From assembly GCF_005116505.1 (NCBI RefSeq), contig NZ_SWBR01000001.1, forward strand, positions 620,001 to 684,000: a stretch of DNA of 64,000 bases, in the 5' to 3' direction. Below are positions 18,117 through 27,046 of this stretch, piece by piece; position 1 is the first letter of the stretch; each line of letters starts with the position of its first letter. The notes beneath the pieces are model-generated. The model was not told the DNA's origin, did no database searches, and saw only the letters and a list, made by a program, of their open reading frames with translations. Both the position numbers and the translations under genes were made by a program. Source of the stretch: Pedobacter polaris (GTDB lineage Bacteria; Bacteroidota; Bacteroidia; Sphingobacteriales; Sphingobacteriaceae).

Positions 18117-18150
18117 ATGCCCTTGCGAAAGCTTGGGCATTTTTTTTTTT
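18117..18150 (+). terminator. Rho-independent terminator of pyk
   Basis: ATGCCC (18117-18122) pairs with GGGCAT (18135-18140), followed by ten Ts. Confidence 0.85.
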
Positions 18151-18239
18151 GAAATCAATGTTTGAATGTTAACGTTTCTTAATACGTTTTTTTTCTCCAC
18201 TATACCCGCTTAGTTTAGTTGAAAAATAAATTAACGGAT

Positions 18240-19721
18240 ATGAAAAAATTAATAACATTTATAATTGCATTTTTAGCAATTCATCAGGTATCGGCCCAGG
18301 TAAATCCTTTTAATACAAAAGATAGTACCCAAGTTAGTGGGAAAATTATTGGCTATGATCCTCAGCATACGGATCATTTTATTACCTTTTCTACTTACGA
18401 CATTTTTGGAAGAGCAACAAATCAATCAATTCAAATTGAAGACAATGGCAGTTTTTGGATCAAGCTATATCAACCTTTTGAGGGCAATATGCAGCTAAAC
18501 TATAAAGAAGCCTATATTAATATTTACACTAAGCCAAATGAAAATTTACAATTAGATATTTACGATTCGAAGATACAAAGAGAAACAAACTTTGAAGCTG
18601 CCTTTGTTGCAAAAGGTAAACTAGCGAATATCAATAACCTTATTTTTAAATTTAGTTCAGCCTTTAATAAACATTCATTTCAAGCTAAATCGGATATGGG
18701 CAATAAAACGCAAACCGATAGTGCTTTTGCAGAAAGTGTGATCATAAAACTCAATGAGCAATTAACATTTTTGAATGCATTTATTAAAGATAATCAAGTT
18801 ACAGATCAAAAATTTATCAATTGGCAACGCAGTTTATTACAATATGAAGCAGGTAAGGAAATTTTATTTTTTCCATTTGCAGGTAAAATGAATAAGGAGA
18901 TTACACAAAATCAGCTATTGCAATTTATAAAGACAATCCCTATTAATAATTCTAATGCGTTTAATAACTCTATGTATTATGAGTTTTTAAATATTTTAGT
19001 GGGCGATTTCCAAATCATGATTAACATTAATCCAAATTACAACATTGTTAAAGCACAAACTGGAAAAAATAAAGTTGACATTTGTCTTGATGACATTGAC
19101 AAGTTTGCTAATGGTTTAGCCAAACAATTAATGTATTACAATATTTTTCTGCATAAAGCGGGCTCAGGATTAGAATCAACGCCATATCTTTCTCGTTTTA
19201 ACGCGGTAATTACCAATCCATTTTTAAATGAGCCACTATTGAAAGGGGGCATTCGTAATGATGTAACTTTCAAGAAATTTGATGTGGTGGCACGTTTAAA
19301 TGCTTTAAAGGTTAATCCGGCATTAAAACAAAGGTTAATTACTTTATTTACACAGTATAAAGGCATGAGTTTATATATCGATTTTTGGGGAGATTGGTGT
19401 GGTCCATGCATGAGCGAGTTGCCGAGTTATCCGAGATTAATTTCAGCTTTAGAAGGCAAACCGATTAAATTTTTATTTCTTTCCGCATTTACCACTGAAG
19501 AAAGTATGCTCGCAATTAAGAAAAAATTTAAGATTGATGGCGATTTTATTAACTTATCGAAAGATGAGGTGGCTATGGTAAATAATGTATTCGAATTTCA
19601 CAGTTATCCATCTCATTTCATGGTAAGTGATGAGGGTGAGGTGATCAGCAAAATGTCAAAAACCTCATTAGGCAACGTGCAACAAAAAGCAGAAGAAATT
19701 ACACGGTTATTAAAGAAATAG
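18240..19721 (+). CDS. TlpA-like thioredoxin-fold protein
   Basis: 493 residues: signal peptide (1-20, ending VSAQ), a large N-terminal region with beta-rich character but no motif I recognise, and a C-terminal thioredoxin domain with the redox motif WCGPC (Cys387, Cys390) and the cis-proline region HSYPSHFM. Periplasmic thiol-disulfide exchange is the family role; the partner is unknown. The frame is open from a TTG at 18219, but ATG 18240 starts the signal peptide. Only 2 bases separate it from the following sensor kinase, so the three genes to 22083 look like one operon. Confidence 0.8.
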   Translation: MKKLITFIIAFLAIHQVSAQVNPFNTKDSTQVSGKIIGYDPQHTDHFITFSTYDIFGRATNQSIQIEDNGSFWIKLYQPFEGNMQLNYKEAYINIYTKPNENLQLDIYDSKIQRETNFEAAFVAKGKLANINNLIFKFSSAFNKHSFQAKSDMGNKTQTDSAFAESVIIKLNEQLTFLNAFIKDNQVTDQKFINWQRSLLQYEAGKEILFFPFAGKMNKEITQNQLLQFIKTIPINNSNAFNNSMYYEFLNILVGDFQIMININPNYNIVKAQTGKNKVDICLDDIDKFANGLAKQLMYYNIFLHKAGSGLESTPYLSRFNAVITNPFLNEPLLKGGIRNDVTFKKFDVVARLNALKVNPALKQRLITLFTQYKGMSLYIDFWGDWCGPCMSELPSYPRLISALEGKPIKFLFLSAFTTEESMLAIKKKFKIDGDFINLSKDEVAMVNNVFEFHSYPSHFMVSDEGEVISKMSKTSLGNVQQKAEEITRLLKK

Positions 19722-19723
19722 TA

Positions 19724-21388
19724 ATGAAAACCAAATTAAAATATTTGATTTTATTGATGGTGTTGGCCACACTTGGTATTGCTATTTTTCAAGTAAGTTG
19801 GTTAAAAAAGAGCTACCAGATTAGTAAAGAAAAAATAATTTTAGATGTTGATCAAAAATTAAATGCAGCCATTATTACGCATAAAAAATTAGTTGCTGAT
19901 ACAGTGCGGGAAATACTTAAAAAAGTAATTAAATCAGAAGAAAATATTGACTATCGATTTGAATCTCATACAGATTCTACAGGTAAAGTATATAGCAGTA
20001 TTTGGTATAGAAATAATAAATTGCCTAAGGATAATTCTTATTCTGCTCACTTCTCATTGCATTCAGATTTAAATTCAGTAAAGCAAAACCCTTACCGGTT
20101 CTTTTTTAACAAACTAAACACAATGGATGATCTTGATCGATTAATGGGTCTATGCTCGGGGTTTTTATTAGATTATCGAATTAACTATCCTAAAAATAGT
20201 GAGGGGGATAAAATGCAAAAAAAGATAATGAGGTATCAAGATGGTTTACAGTCTGACACTGCCACATTAAATCAGCTACTTAAAAAAGAGTTTAAAGAAA
20301 GTGGTCTAATTGTCTCTAGCAATATTCGCTATTATAAGACTATAGATGAAATTTATAAAAAGAAATTCACTGTAAATAAGAAACAAAATAATCTCAATAA
20401 ATCTGCAGATGTAATTGAAGTCCCTATAAGAAATGAAAAAGCAACTCCCGATTCTAAAATCGACTCTCTATATGCATATGTTAAACAATTAAATACAACT
20501 AAAGATTCTGTATTTGTAGCCAAACCTACTTTAAGTTGGAATTTGGATACTTTTAATAATCTACCCACAATTTTATTGGCTGTTAAAATACCTACATCAT
20601 TTGTATTAAGCCAAATGCTGTACAGTATCATAAGTTCAGCAATATTATTTTTACTTATTGGTTTCTGTTTAACCTATATGTTTTACCTTATCTTAAAACA
20701 GAAAAAACTTGCAGAAATGAAGGATGATTTCATTAGCAATGTTTCTCACGAACTAAAAACACCAGTGGCTACAACTTTGTCGGCAATTCAGGGAATGCAA
20801 AATTTTGGAGTATTAGAAGACAAGAAGAAAACAAATCAATATTTGGAAACAGCGGCTAACGAGATGAAACGACTCTCGATTATGATTGATACCATTTTGA
20901 ATAGCGTAATTTATGAGCAAAACGACTTTGAGTTAAATGTTATTAAATTCAATTTAAAAGAAATGTTAACAGAGATGATAGCAGTTCAACAAATGCACTC
21001 GAAAAAGGAGGTAATTATAGGATTAAATTATGTTGCTCCTGACGAAATCTTTGCAGATCAAACACTTTTATATCAAGTAGTTTTAAATTTGGTTGATAAT
21101 GCAATTAAGTATAGTAAAGCAAAAGCTGAAATTATAATCTCTTGTAAACAAACGACTATTGGAATTAGCATTCAAATTAGTGATAATGGAATTGGAATTC
21201 CTGAGACATATCAACAACATATTTTTGATAAATTTTTTAGGGTTCCAACACCAAATGACCACCGTATTAAAGGATATGGTTTAGGCTTAAATTATGTAAA
21301 AAACATACTAGAGCTGCACAATGGAACAGTGAGTTTAATCAGGTCCGATGAAACAGGCAGTACATTCGAAATTAGTTTACCGCAATGA
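19724..21388 (+). CDS. Sensor histidine kinase
   Basis: 554 residues. Membrane segments lie at about residues 6-26 and 297-322, with a periplasmic sensor region of about 270 residues between them that I do not recognise. The H box FISNVSHELKTP carries phospho-acceptor His342; the N box is NLVDNAIKYS, and the G boxes are DNGIGIP and GYGLGLNYV. It should autophosphorylate and pass the phosphate to the response regulator whose ATG overlaps its stop by 4 bases. The signal may involve the envelope thiol state, given the TlpA-like gene upstream; that is inference. Confidence 0.9.
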   Translation: MKTKLKYLILLMVLATLGIAIFQVSWLKKSYQISKEKIILDVDQKLNAAIITHKKLVADTVREILKKVIKSEENIDYRFESHTDSTGKVYSSIWYRNNKLPKDNSYSAHFSLHSDLNSVKQNPYRFFFNKLNTMDDLDRLMGLCSGFLLDYRINYPKNSEGDKMQKKIMRYQDGLQSDTATLNQLLKKEFKESGLIVSSNIRYYKTIDEIYKKKFTVNKKQNNLNKSADVIEVPIRNEKATPDSKIDSLYAYVKQLNTTKDSVFVAKPTLSWNLDTFNNLPTILLAVKIPTSFVLSQMLYSIISSAILFLLIGFCLTYMFYLILKQKKLAEMKDDFISNVSHELKTPVATTLSAIQGMQNFGVLEDKKKTNQYLETAANEMKRLSIMIDTILNSVIYEQNDFELNVIKFNLKEMLTEMIAVQQMHSKKEVIIGLNYVAPDEIFADQTLLYQVVLNLVDNAIKYSKAKAEIIISCKQTTIGISIQISDNGIGIPETYQQHIFDKFFRVPTPNDHRIKGYGLGLNYVKNILELHNGTVSLIRSDETGSTFEISLPQ

Positions 21389-22083
21389 AATTGAGCCCAA
21401 AAGTGTTATTAGTTGAAGATGAAGAGGCTTTAGGTCAAATCATTAAAGATAGTTTGGAAAATAGAGGATTTGAAGTTGTCCATATGATAGATGGCAGTTT
21501 AGCATACGATGAATATGTTAAATATAAGCCCTCCATTATGATATTAGATGTAATGTTACCATCAGAAAGTGGACTAACCATTGCAAAGAAAATAAGGCTG
21601 GAAGATAAACAAACACCCATACTCTTTCTAACTGCACGAACAATGTCAACTGATGTATTAAATGGATATGAAGCTGGGGGTAACGATTACCTTAAAAAGC
21701 CATTTGATATGGAAGAATTGATTATTCGAGTTAAAGTTCTATTGAATCAAAATCGGCTTCTGGAAGGAAGTCAGAGTGAGTTAAACCACGGAATTGTTGA
21801 TATAGGTAACTATACTTATGATATAAAGCATTGCATATTATCATATCAAGGGATACCAAAAAAATTAACTGCTAGAGAAGCCGAAGTTTTAAAAGTATTA
21901 TATCAAAATAGAAATCGATTATTAGATCGGAAAACCTTTCTAATCCAGATTTGGGGAGATGATGACTTCTTTAGTTCCCGTAGTCTTGATGTTTTCATTA
22001 CCAAGTTAAGAAAGTCTCTTAAAAAAGATCCAATGATCCAGATAATAAACCATAGAGGTTTTGGTTATAAGCTAGTTTTCTAA
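21385..22083 (+). CDS. OmpR-family response regulator
   Basis: 232 residues: a receiver domain (VLLVEDEEALGQ, phospho-acceptor Asp55 in ILDVMLPSESG, LTAR switch threonine, lysine in YLKKPFD) and a C-terminal winged helix (LTAREAEVLKVL ... SRSLDVFITKLRKSL ... HRGFGYKLV). Partner of the kinase at 19724-21388, translationally coupled by an ATGA overlap. Targets unknown. Confidence 0.93.
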   Translation: MKLSPKVLLVEDEEALGQIIKDSLENRGFEVVHMIDGSLAYDEYVKYKPSIMILDVMLPSESGLTIAKKIRLEDKQTPILFLTARTMSTDVLNGYEAGGNDYLKKPFDMEELIIRVKVLLNQNRLLEGSQSELNHGIVDIGNYTYDIKHCILSYQGIPKKLTAREAEVLKVLYQNRNRLLDRKTFLIQIWGDDDFFSSRSLDVFITKLRKSLKKDPMIQIINHRGFGYKLVF

Positions 22084-22214
22084 GTACTGCTGGCATTTAC
22101 TTAAACTAAGAAAACAAGCAAGTTATATCCTGTCGTTCTGTATCATTACTAATACTTTAAAAACCGATTAGCCGAAAGACATTATTTTTATGCTTTAAGA
22201 AATTTACAATACAT

Positions 22215-24353
22215 ATGAATAAATATTTATTTACACTAGTTGGTTTTGCTTTAGCAATATCAGCAAATGCCCAGCAAGGCAGCATAACTGCAAAAGATTA
22301 CGAGAGAGCTGAGGGTTTTATGAGCTACAATACCGAAAAATTTATTGATGGCGTACCCGGAAGATTAAATTGGCTAGAGAATGATAAATTTTGGTACACC
22401 GTAAAAAATCAAAGTGGCACCCAAACTTTTTTGGTAGATCCTGTTAAAAAAACCAAAACTTTAACCACAGATTATACAACTTCAACTCAACCACAAGGCA
22501 GAAGACCTACTGGAAGAGAAGTACTATCTCCTGATAGTAAAAAGGCTGTTTTTATAAAAGATTGGAATTTTTGGGTGAGAGATATTGCAACCAAAAAGGA
22601 AACCCAATTAACTACAGATGGAGTTAAAGATTATGGATATGCAACTGACAATGCCGGTTGGACAATGAGCGATGGCCCAATCGTTCGCTGGTCGCCAGAT
22701 TCTAAAAAACTAGCTACTTTTCAGCAAGATCAACGCAATGTAAGTGACATGTATTTGGTAACCACAAATGTAGGTGCACCAGTTTTAAAAGCATGGAAAT
22801 ACCCTTTACCAGGTGATAAAGTAATTGCTACTATTAGAAGAGTGATTATTGATGTAGAAAATGCAAAGGTGATTAGTTTAAATATTGCACCAGATCCACA
22901 TAGGGCTACTTTAAGTGATGACATTGCAAGTAGCGGTACTTTCGATGATATTGATTGGAAAGCTGACGGGTCTGAAATGGCCTTTTTATCTACTTCTCGT
23001 GACCATAAAAATGAGAAATTCCGCATTGCGGATGCGACAACTGGAGCTGTTAGAGAAGTATTTGAAGAAACTGTAAAAACTCAATTTGAATCTGGAAGGG
23101 GCACTATTAATTGGCGTTATTTACCAAACTCGAAAGAAATTCTGTGGTATTCGCAGCGTGACAATTGGGGGCATATGTATTTATACGATGCAACAACTGG
23201 CAAACTTAAAAATCAAATTACTAAAGGAGAATGGTTGGTAACTAAATTACTAAAAGTTGATGAAAAAAACCGTTTGCTTTATTTTATGGGCGGTGGTCGT
23301 GAAGCAGGAAATCCATATTTCCAATACTTTTATAAAATCGGTTTTGATGGTAAAGGCTTAACTTTATTAACCCCAGAGTTAGGAAATCATGCTGTTACGT
23401 TTTCTCCTTCGGGGAATAATTTTATCGACACTTATTCTCAACCAAATGTTCCTATGGTAATGAATTTAAGAAGCTTAGCTGGTAAATTGATTCTAAATTT
23501 AGAGAAGACTGACGTTTCGAGATTGCAAGCCCAAGGTTGGAAAGCACCAATTCCAGTTAATGTAAAAGCCCATGATGGAACAACAGATATTTATGGATTG
23601 GTTTTTACGCCAACACAAATGGATCCTAATAAAAAGTATCCGGTAATCGACTACATTTACCCTGGCCCCCAAGGAGGAAGTGTTGGCAGTTGGTCTTTTA
23701 CTGCTTCAAGAGGAGATCATCAGGCACTTGCCGAACTAGGCTTTATCGTAGTAGTAATTGAGGGAACTAGCAATCCGTTTCGCTCAAAAAGCTTTCATGA
23801 TATGAGTTATGGCAACATGGCCGAAAATACTTTGCCAGATCAAATTACAGCTATTAAACAGTTGGCTAAATTATACCCAATTGACACTACTAAAGTTGGT
23901 ATTTGGGGCCATTCTGGTGGCGGTTTTGCTACCGCAGCAGCAATGTTCCGCTACCCAGACTTCTTTAAAGTTGGTATTGCAGAATCTGGAAACCATGACA
24001 ATAGAAATTATGAGGATGATTGGGGCGAACGCTATAATGGCTTGGTAGAAAATTCTGATTATGAAAAACAAGCCAATCAAAATTATGCTAAAAACCTAAA
24101 AGGAAAATTAATGCTAGCACACGGTATGATGGACAATAATGTTCCTCCTTCTAATACCATGTTAGTTGTTGATGCTTTAATTAAAGCAAATAAATCTTTT
24201 GACTTATTATTGTTTCCAAATAGTGCACATGGTTTCGGGCAATTCTCGCCGTATATGATGCGCAGACGTTGGGACTATTTTGTACAACACTTGTTGAATA
24301 CTACTCCACCAACAGATTATCAATTAGGCAAGGCAATGGCTCCTAGAAATTAA
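22215..24353 (+). CDS. Dipeptidyl-peptidase IV-like S9 peptidase
   Basis: 712 residues, exported (signal peptide 1-19, ending ANAQ). An N-terminal DPP-IV beta-propeller (WSPDSKKLATFQQDQR is characteristic) precedes an alpha/beta hydrolase domain with nucleophile Ser567 in GHSGGGFA, aspartate in HGMMDNNVPPSN and histidine in NSAHGFG. The YIYPGPQGGSVGSW loop is the oxyanion-side segment. It should cut dipeptides from peptide N-termini in the periplasm. A 252-base part of this gene (23489-23740) occurs again, diverged, in the chimeric pseudogene at 25799-26190. The gene ends at a terminator. Confidence 0.88.
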   Translation: MNKYLFTLVGFALAISANAQQGSITAKDYERAEGFMSYNTEKFIDGVPGRLNWLENDKFWYTVKNQSGTQTFLVDPVKKTKTLTTDYTTSTQPQGRRPTGREVLSPDSKKAVFIKDWNFWVRDIATKKETQLTTDGVKDYGYATDNAGWTMSDGPIVRWSPDSKKLATFQQDQRNVSDMYLVTTNVGAPVLKAWKYPLPGDKVIATIRRVIIDVENAKVISLNIAPDPHRATLSDDIASSGTFDDIDWKADGSEMAFLSTSRDHKNEKFRIADATTGAVREVFEETVKTQFESGRGTINWRYLPNSKEILWYSQRDNWGHMYLYDATTGKLKNQITKGEWLVTKLLKVDEKNRLLYFMGGGREAGNPYFQYFYKIGFDGKGLTLLTPELGNHAVTFSPSGNNFIDTYSQPNVPMVMNLRSLAGKLILNLEKTDVSRLQAQGWKAPIPVNVKAHDGTTDIYGLVFTPTQMDPNKKYPVIDYIYPGPQGGSVGSWSFTASRGDHQALAELGFIVVVIEGTSNPFRSKSFHDMSYGNMAENTLPDQITAIKQLAKLYPIDTTKVGIWGHSGGGFATAAAMFRYPDFFKVGIAESGNHDNRNYEDDWGERYNGLVENSDYEKQANQNYAKNLKGKLMLAHGMMDNNVPPSNTMLVVDALIKANKSFDLLLFPNSAHGFGQFSPYMMRRRWDYFVQHLLNTTPPTDYQLGKAMAPRN

Positions 24354-24366
24354 GGGTCTACTATTT

Positions 24367-24400
24367 AAAAAAAGCCATCAGTAATGCTGATGGCTTTTTT
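24367..24400. terminator. Bidirectional terminator
   Basis: Arms 24368-24381 and 24387-24400 pair perfectly around a 5-base loop, with A and T runs on either side. It serves the S9 gene and the convergent small membrane protein, whose stop codon begins at its edge. Confidence 0.85.
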
Positions 24401-24626
24401 ATTTAGACAATTTATCTTTTTCTTTATTTACATGATCTGCAAGTTGATAGCTTTGCCTTTTTCCCTCCTTATCTTTATCTAAAAATAAGAGTACAATTAA
24501 AGAAACAATTGGAATTAAAAAGGAGATAAAAAACCAGAACCAAAAACTTTTATCCATACTTTTTGCATACACACCAGCAACAAGCTGAGGGATTAACATC
24601 ACACATAACAAGAGTAATTCTGGCAT
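24399..24626 (-). CDS. Small two-helix membrane protein
   Basis: 75 residues with two hydrophobic helices (about 4-20 and 27-50) and a charged, lysine-rich cytoplasmic tail. The second helix is preceded by KSFWFWFFISFL. No family recognised beyond a general likeness to small inner-membrane proteins. A -7 box (TAACTTTG, minus strand, 24643-24650) sits 16 bases before the ATG, which supports expression. A diverged copy of its 5' end and promoter region is found at about 26092-26190. Confidence 0.6.
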   Translation of the reverse strand: MPELLLLCVMLIPQLVAGVYAKSMDKSFWFWFFISFLIPIVSLIVLLFLDKDKEGKRQSYQLADHVNKEKDKLSK

Positions 24627-24642
24627 AAAATAGATTAACGTA

Positions 24643-24650
24643 CAAAGTTA
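24643..24650 (-). promoter_or_regulatory. -7 box of the small membrane protein gene
   Basis: Minus-strand TAACTTTG predicts transcription start near 24636 and a leader of about 10 bases. Confidence 0.45.
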
Positions 24651-24662
24651 AGTATTGCAAAT

Positions 24663-25736
24663 TTAACGACTATTTTTCAATTCATTAAATATTGCAGCTG
24701 TTATCCTGTATAAACCTCCGCCAGCATTTTCATCAGTCTGATTGGATAAGATAATGAAGCTAATTTTGTAATCAGGATAGATTATACAGAAACTCCTGAA
24801 ACCATTGGTTCCACCATCCGTGGTTAAATAATAATCCCAATTCCATAGTTTCCCTATTGCCCATTGAATTGCATGAGCTTCTTTGTCAATGTCTCCAGAG
24901 GTTATCCTATGCGTAAGTTTTACTAGCTCATCTTTCGATTCAAGTTGATACTTTAAATATTTTAGCATATCTGTAATATTAGACCTCAAACCGCCTGCTG
25001 ATGGAAATGCAGCTAGTGTAGCAGAAGCTTCGTCTTTATTCTTATCATATCCCCTTAAAATTTGGCTATTATCTTCGTAGGAAACCTTAGTATTAGTCAT
25101 TTTTAAGGGATTTGCAATATATTTTTGAACCAAATCTTGATAAGGCATTTGATAAATTTTTTCCAACACATACCCTAATAGTTGATAACCAATATTTGAA
25201 TATGAGTATTTAAATTCTTTTAAGGTATCTAATTTAATTGCTCGAAAGTTTTCTAAAAAAATTCTTTCTGTAATTTGCCCATTGTTTTCATTAAAGTTTT
25301 TGGGGAGTTTAGCGACATGCGCAAGGAGATAAATTACCTTTACAGTTTCTCCATTAGGATATTTAAAATTTATAAATTCACTAGGTAAATACTTCCTGAT
25401 ATCATCAGTCAATTTAAGTTTGCCCTCGAGAACCGCATTAGCAACTAAAAGGCCTGTAAAGGTCTTAGTAATCGATCCTATTTCATAAATAGATTTAGCT
25501 GATGGCATTTTACCAGAACCAGGTGCCGTTTCTCCGTAATTATAAATATAAGATTTATCACTAGCTGTAAATCCTAAAGTGAAACCAACTCTTTTAGAAT
25601 TTTTAAAATAATTGATGCATGCATTATTTACGATTGAATCTAACCTTGTTTTTAAAGGGTTATCATTAGGCACTTGTGAACATACCGTAATATACATAAC
25701 CCATAAAGCTAATGTAAATGTAAATTTCTTAATCAT
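24663..25736 (-). CDS. Serine hydrolase, beta-lactamase/DD-peptidase fold
   Basis: 357 residues, exported. The class C beta-lactamase-like signature is present: SITK (SxxK nucleophile and general base), YSN in YSYSNIGYQLLG (YxN) and a GGTNG segment near the C-terminus in place of KTG. It may be an esterase, peptidase or cell-wall enzyme; these motifs alone do not separate the choices, and true beta-lactamase activity is not implied. The start at 25736 gives MIKKFTFTLALWVMYI as signal peptide; an ATG five codons upstream is less likely. Confidence 0.8.
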   Translation of the reverse strand: MIKKFTFTLALWVMYITVCSQVPNDNPLKTRLDSIVNNACINYFKNSKRVGFTLGFTASDKSYIYNYGETAPGSGKMPSAKSIYEIGSITKTFTGLLVANAVLEGKLKLTDDIRKYLPSEFINFKYPNGETVKVIYLLAHVAKLPKNFNENNGQITERIFLENFRAIKLDTLKEFKYSYSNIGYQLLGYVLEKIYQMPYQDLVQKYIANPLKMTNTKVSYEDNSQILRGYDKNKDEASATLAAFPSAGGLRSNITDMLKYLKYQLESKDELVKLTHRITSGDIDKEAHAIQWAIGKLWNWDYYLTTDGGTNGFRSFCIIYPDYKISFIILSNQTDENAGGGLYRITAAIFNELKNSR

Positions 25737-25798
25737 AACTAAAAGACACACTTAAAATCAATATGTTGCACTAAATTAGTATAGTTATAAATCAAACT

Positions 25799-26190
25799 AT
25801 GGATACACCAATAAGAGTAATTATTACTGGGGCAACTGGGATTCTAAATTTAGAGAAGACTAATGTTTCGAGATTGCAAGCTCAGGGTTGGAAAGCACCT
25901 ATTCCAGTTAATGTAAAAGCATATGACGGGACAACAGCTATTTATGGATTGGTTTTTACACCAACACAAATGGATCCTAATAAAAAGTATCCGGTAATCG
26001 ACTACATTTACCCTGAGCCCCAAGGAGGAAGTGTTGGTAGTTGGTCTTTTACTGCTTCAAGGGGTAATCATCAAGCTCTTGCCGAATTAGGAAGCAACCA
26101 ACTGAGGAATCAACATCACACATAATAATAAGAGTAATTCTAGCATAGGCTACAAAGATTTCATCATTTTTTAAAAATGTTAAGTACTGT
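25799..26190 (+). pseudogene. Chimeric pseudogene made of three neighbouring genes
   Basis: Three pieces join in order. (1) 25799-25839 resembles the start of the epimerase-like gene at 27047 (shared RVIITGATG). (2) 25840-26091 matches 23489-23740 of the S9 peptidase gene over 252 bases without gaps; I count about 20 differences, so roughly 92% identity. (3) About 26092-26190 matches, with small indels, the inverted 5' end and promoter of the small membrane protein gene (about 24575-24660). An open frame of 108 codons (25799-26125) runs through the first two pieces and stops in the third, but the product has no catalytic residues and no complete domain. I read it as debris of a local duplication, not a gene. 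Confidence 0.85.
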
Positions 26191-26202
26191 TAAAAGTTTA
26201 AT

Positions 26203-26228
26203 AATCATATCATTATGATTTAGCTTTG
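26203..26228 (+). promoter_or_regulatory. Palindrome and -7 box before the 26235 gene
   Basis: AATCATA-tcat-TATGATT (26203-26220) is followed directly by TAGCTTTG (26221-26228), a -7 box whose expected transcription start is 26235, the A of the ATG. The palindrome could be an operator; the mRNA would be leaderless. Confidence 0.4.
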
Positions 26229-26234
26229 ATTAGA

Positions 26235-26993
26235 ATGATGAAACACCTTTTAATATTATTTCTGATTTTACTTAGCTCAAATTTATACGCACAAAATATA
26301 AATGGCTTTGTATTAGATTTCGCTACCAACTTACCTATCGAAAATGCTCAAGTCATCACAAAAAAAACCACTTCATTAACAGATGAAAATGGCAAATTCA
26401 GTATTATTAATATTGTGATTGGAGAAAAAGTTAGTTTCAGAATTATAGGTTATGAAACTCATGAATTGATTGTTAAAAGAGAAATGACTAATGCCAACGT
26501 CTATATAAAATTAAACACTAAAAGCATCAACTTAAAGGAAGTCAACATAAGGGCAAATCGAAATTATATGAAGGATTCTTTGGCATTAAGAAAAGAATAC
26601 GCCACAATATTTGCTTATAAAGCACCAAATTTTACAGATATCTTCGTTAAAGTAGATCCAAGTTACCGTTCTCCTTTTGCAAATATCAATCCCAATTCTA
26701 CGGCTTCCATATTTAGATTTAATGCCTTATCAGCCTTTAGTTTTTTTGGAAAAAAGAAGAATCCTACCTCCAAACTCAAGCAAACCTTATTAAAAGCCGA
26801 AGAATTTAACTTTATTGATTCTCGCTTTTCGAAAGCAAAAATAGAATCGTTAACCTATTTAAAAGGAGATTCACTGCAGAAATTTATAGAGGCTTATCGT
26901 CCAACTTATCAGGAATCTAAACGAATGAGCGAATATGAAATCATCCTATATATTAAAAAGAGTTATGGTGATTTTATAAAACCCAAGAATTAA
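26235..26993 (+). CDS. Exported carboxypeptidase-regulatory-like domain protein
   Basis: 252 residues: signal peptide (1-19, ending LYAQ), a CarboxypepD_reg-like beta-sandwich (INGFVLDFATNLPIENAQV ... LTDENGKFSI ... RIIGYETHEL) and a C-terminal region ending in LQKFIEAYRPTYQESKR. The last part matches the 12904-13620 protein, so both belong to the same unnamed two-domain family. No receptor barrel. Adjacent ATGs at 26235 and 26238 are possible starts; the TTG at 26226 is unlikely because it falls in the -7 box. Envelope location inferred; function unknown. Confidence 0.65.
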   Translation: MMKHLLILFLILLSSNLYAQNINGFVLDFATNLPIENAQVITKKTTSLTDENGKFSIINIVIGEKVSFRIIGYETHELIVKREMTNANVYIKLNTKSINLKEVNIRANRNYMKDSLALRKEYATIFAYKAPNFTDIFVKVDPSYRSPFANINPNSTASIFRFNALSAFSFFGKKKNPTSKLKQTLLKAEEFNFIDSRFSKAKIESLTYLKGDSLQKFIEAYRPTYQESKRMSEYEIILYIKKSYGDFIKPKN

Positions 26994-27046
26994 AAGTAAT
27001 CTTGTTGTTCAACATTAATACTTAGATTAGACCTAGATTAGTAATT

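Noticed and set aside
24663..25736. Antibiotic-resistance beta-lactamase
   Set aside because: The SxxK and YxN motifs fit the broad serine hydrolase family, and KTG is replaced; nothing points to lactam hydrolysis.
25799..26125. A 108-codon gene
   Set aside because: Its sequence is explained completely by pieces of neighbouring genes in one frame; no complete domain or catalytic residue is present.
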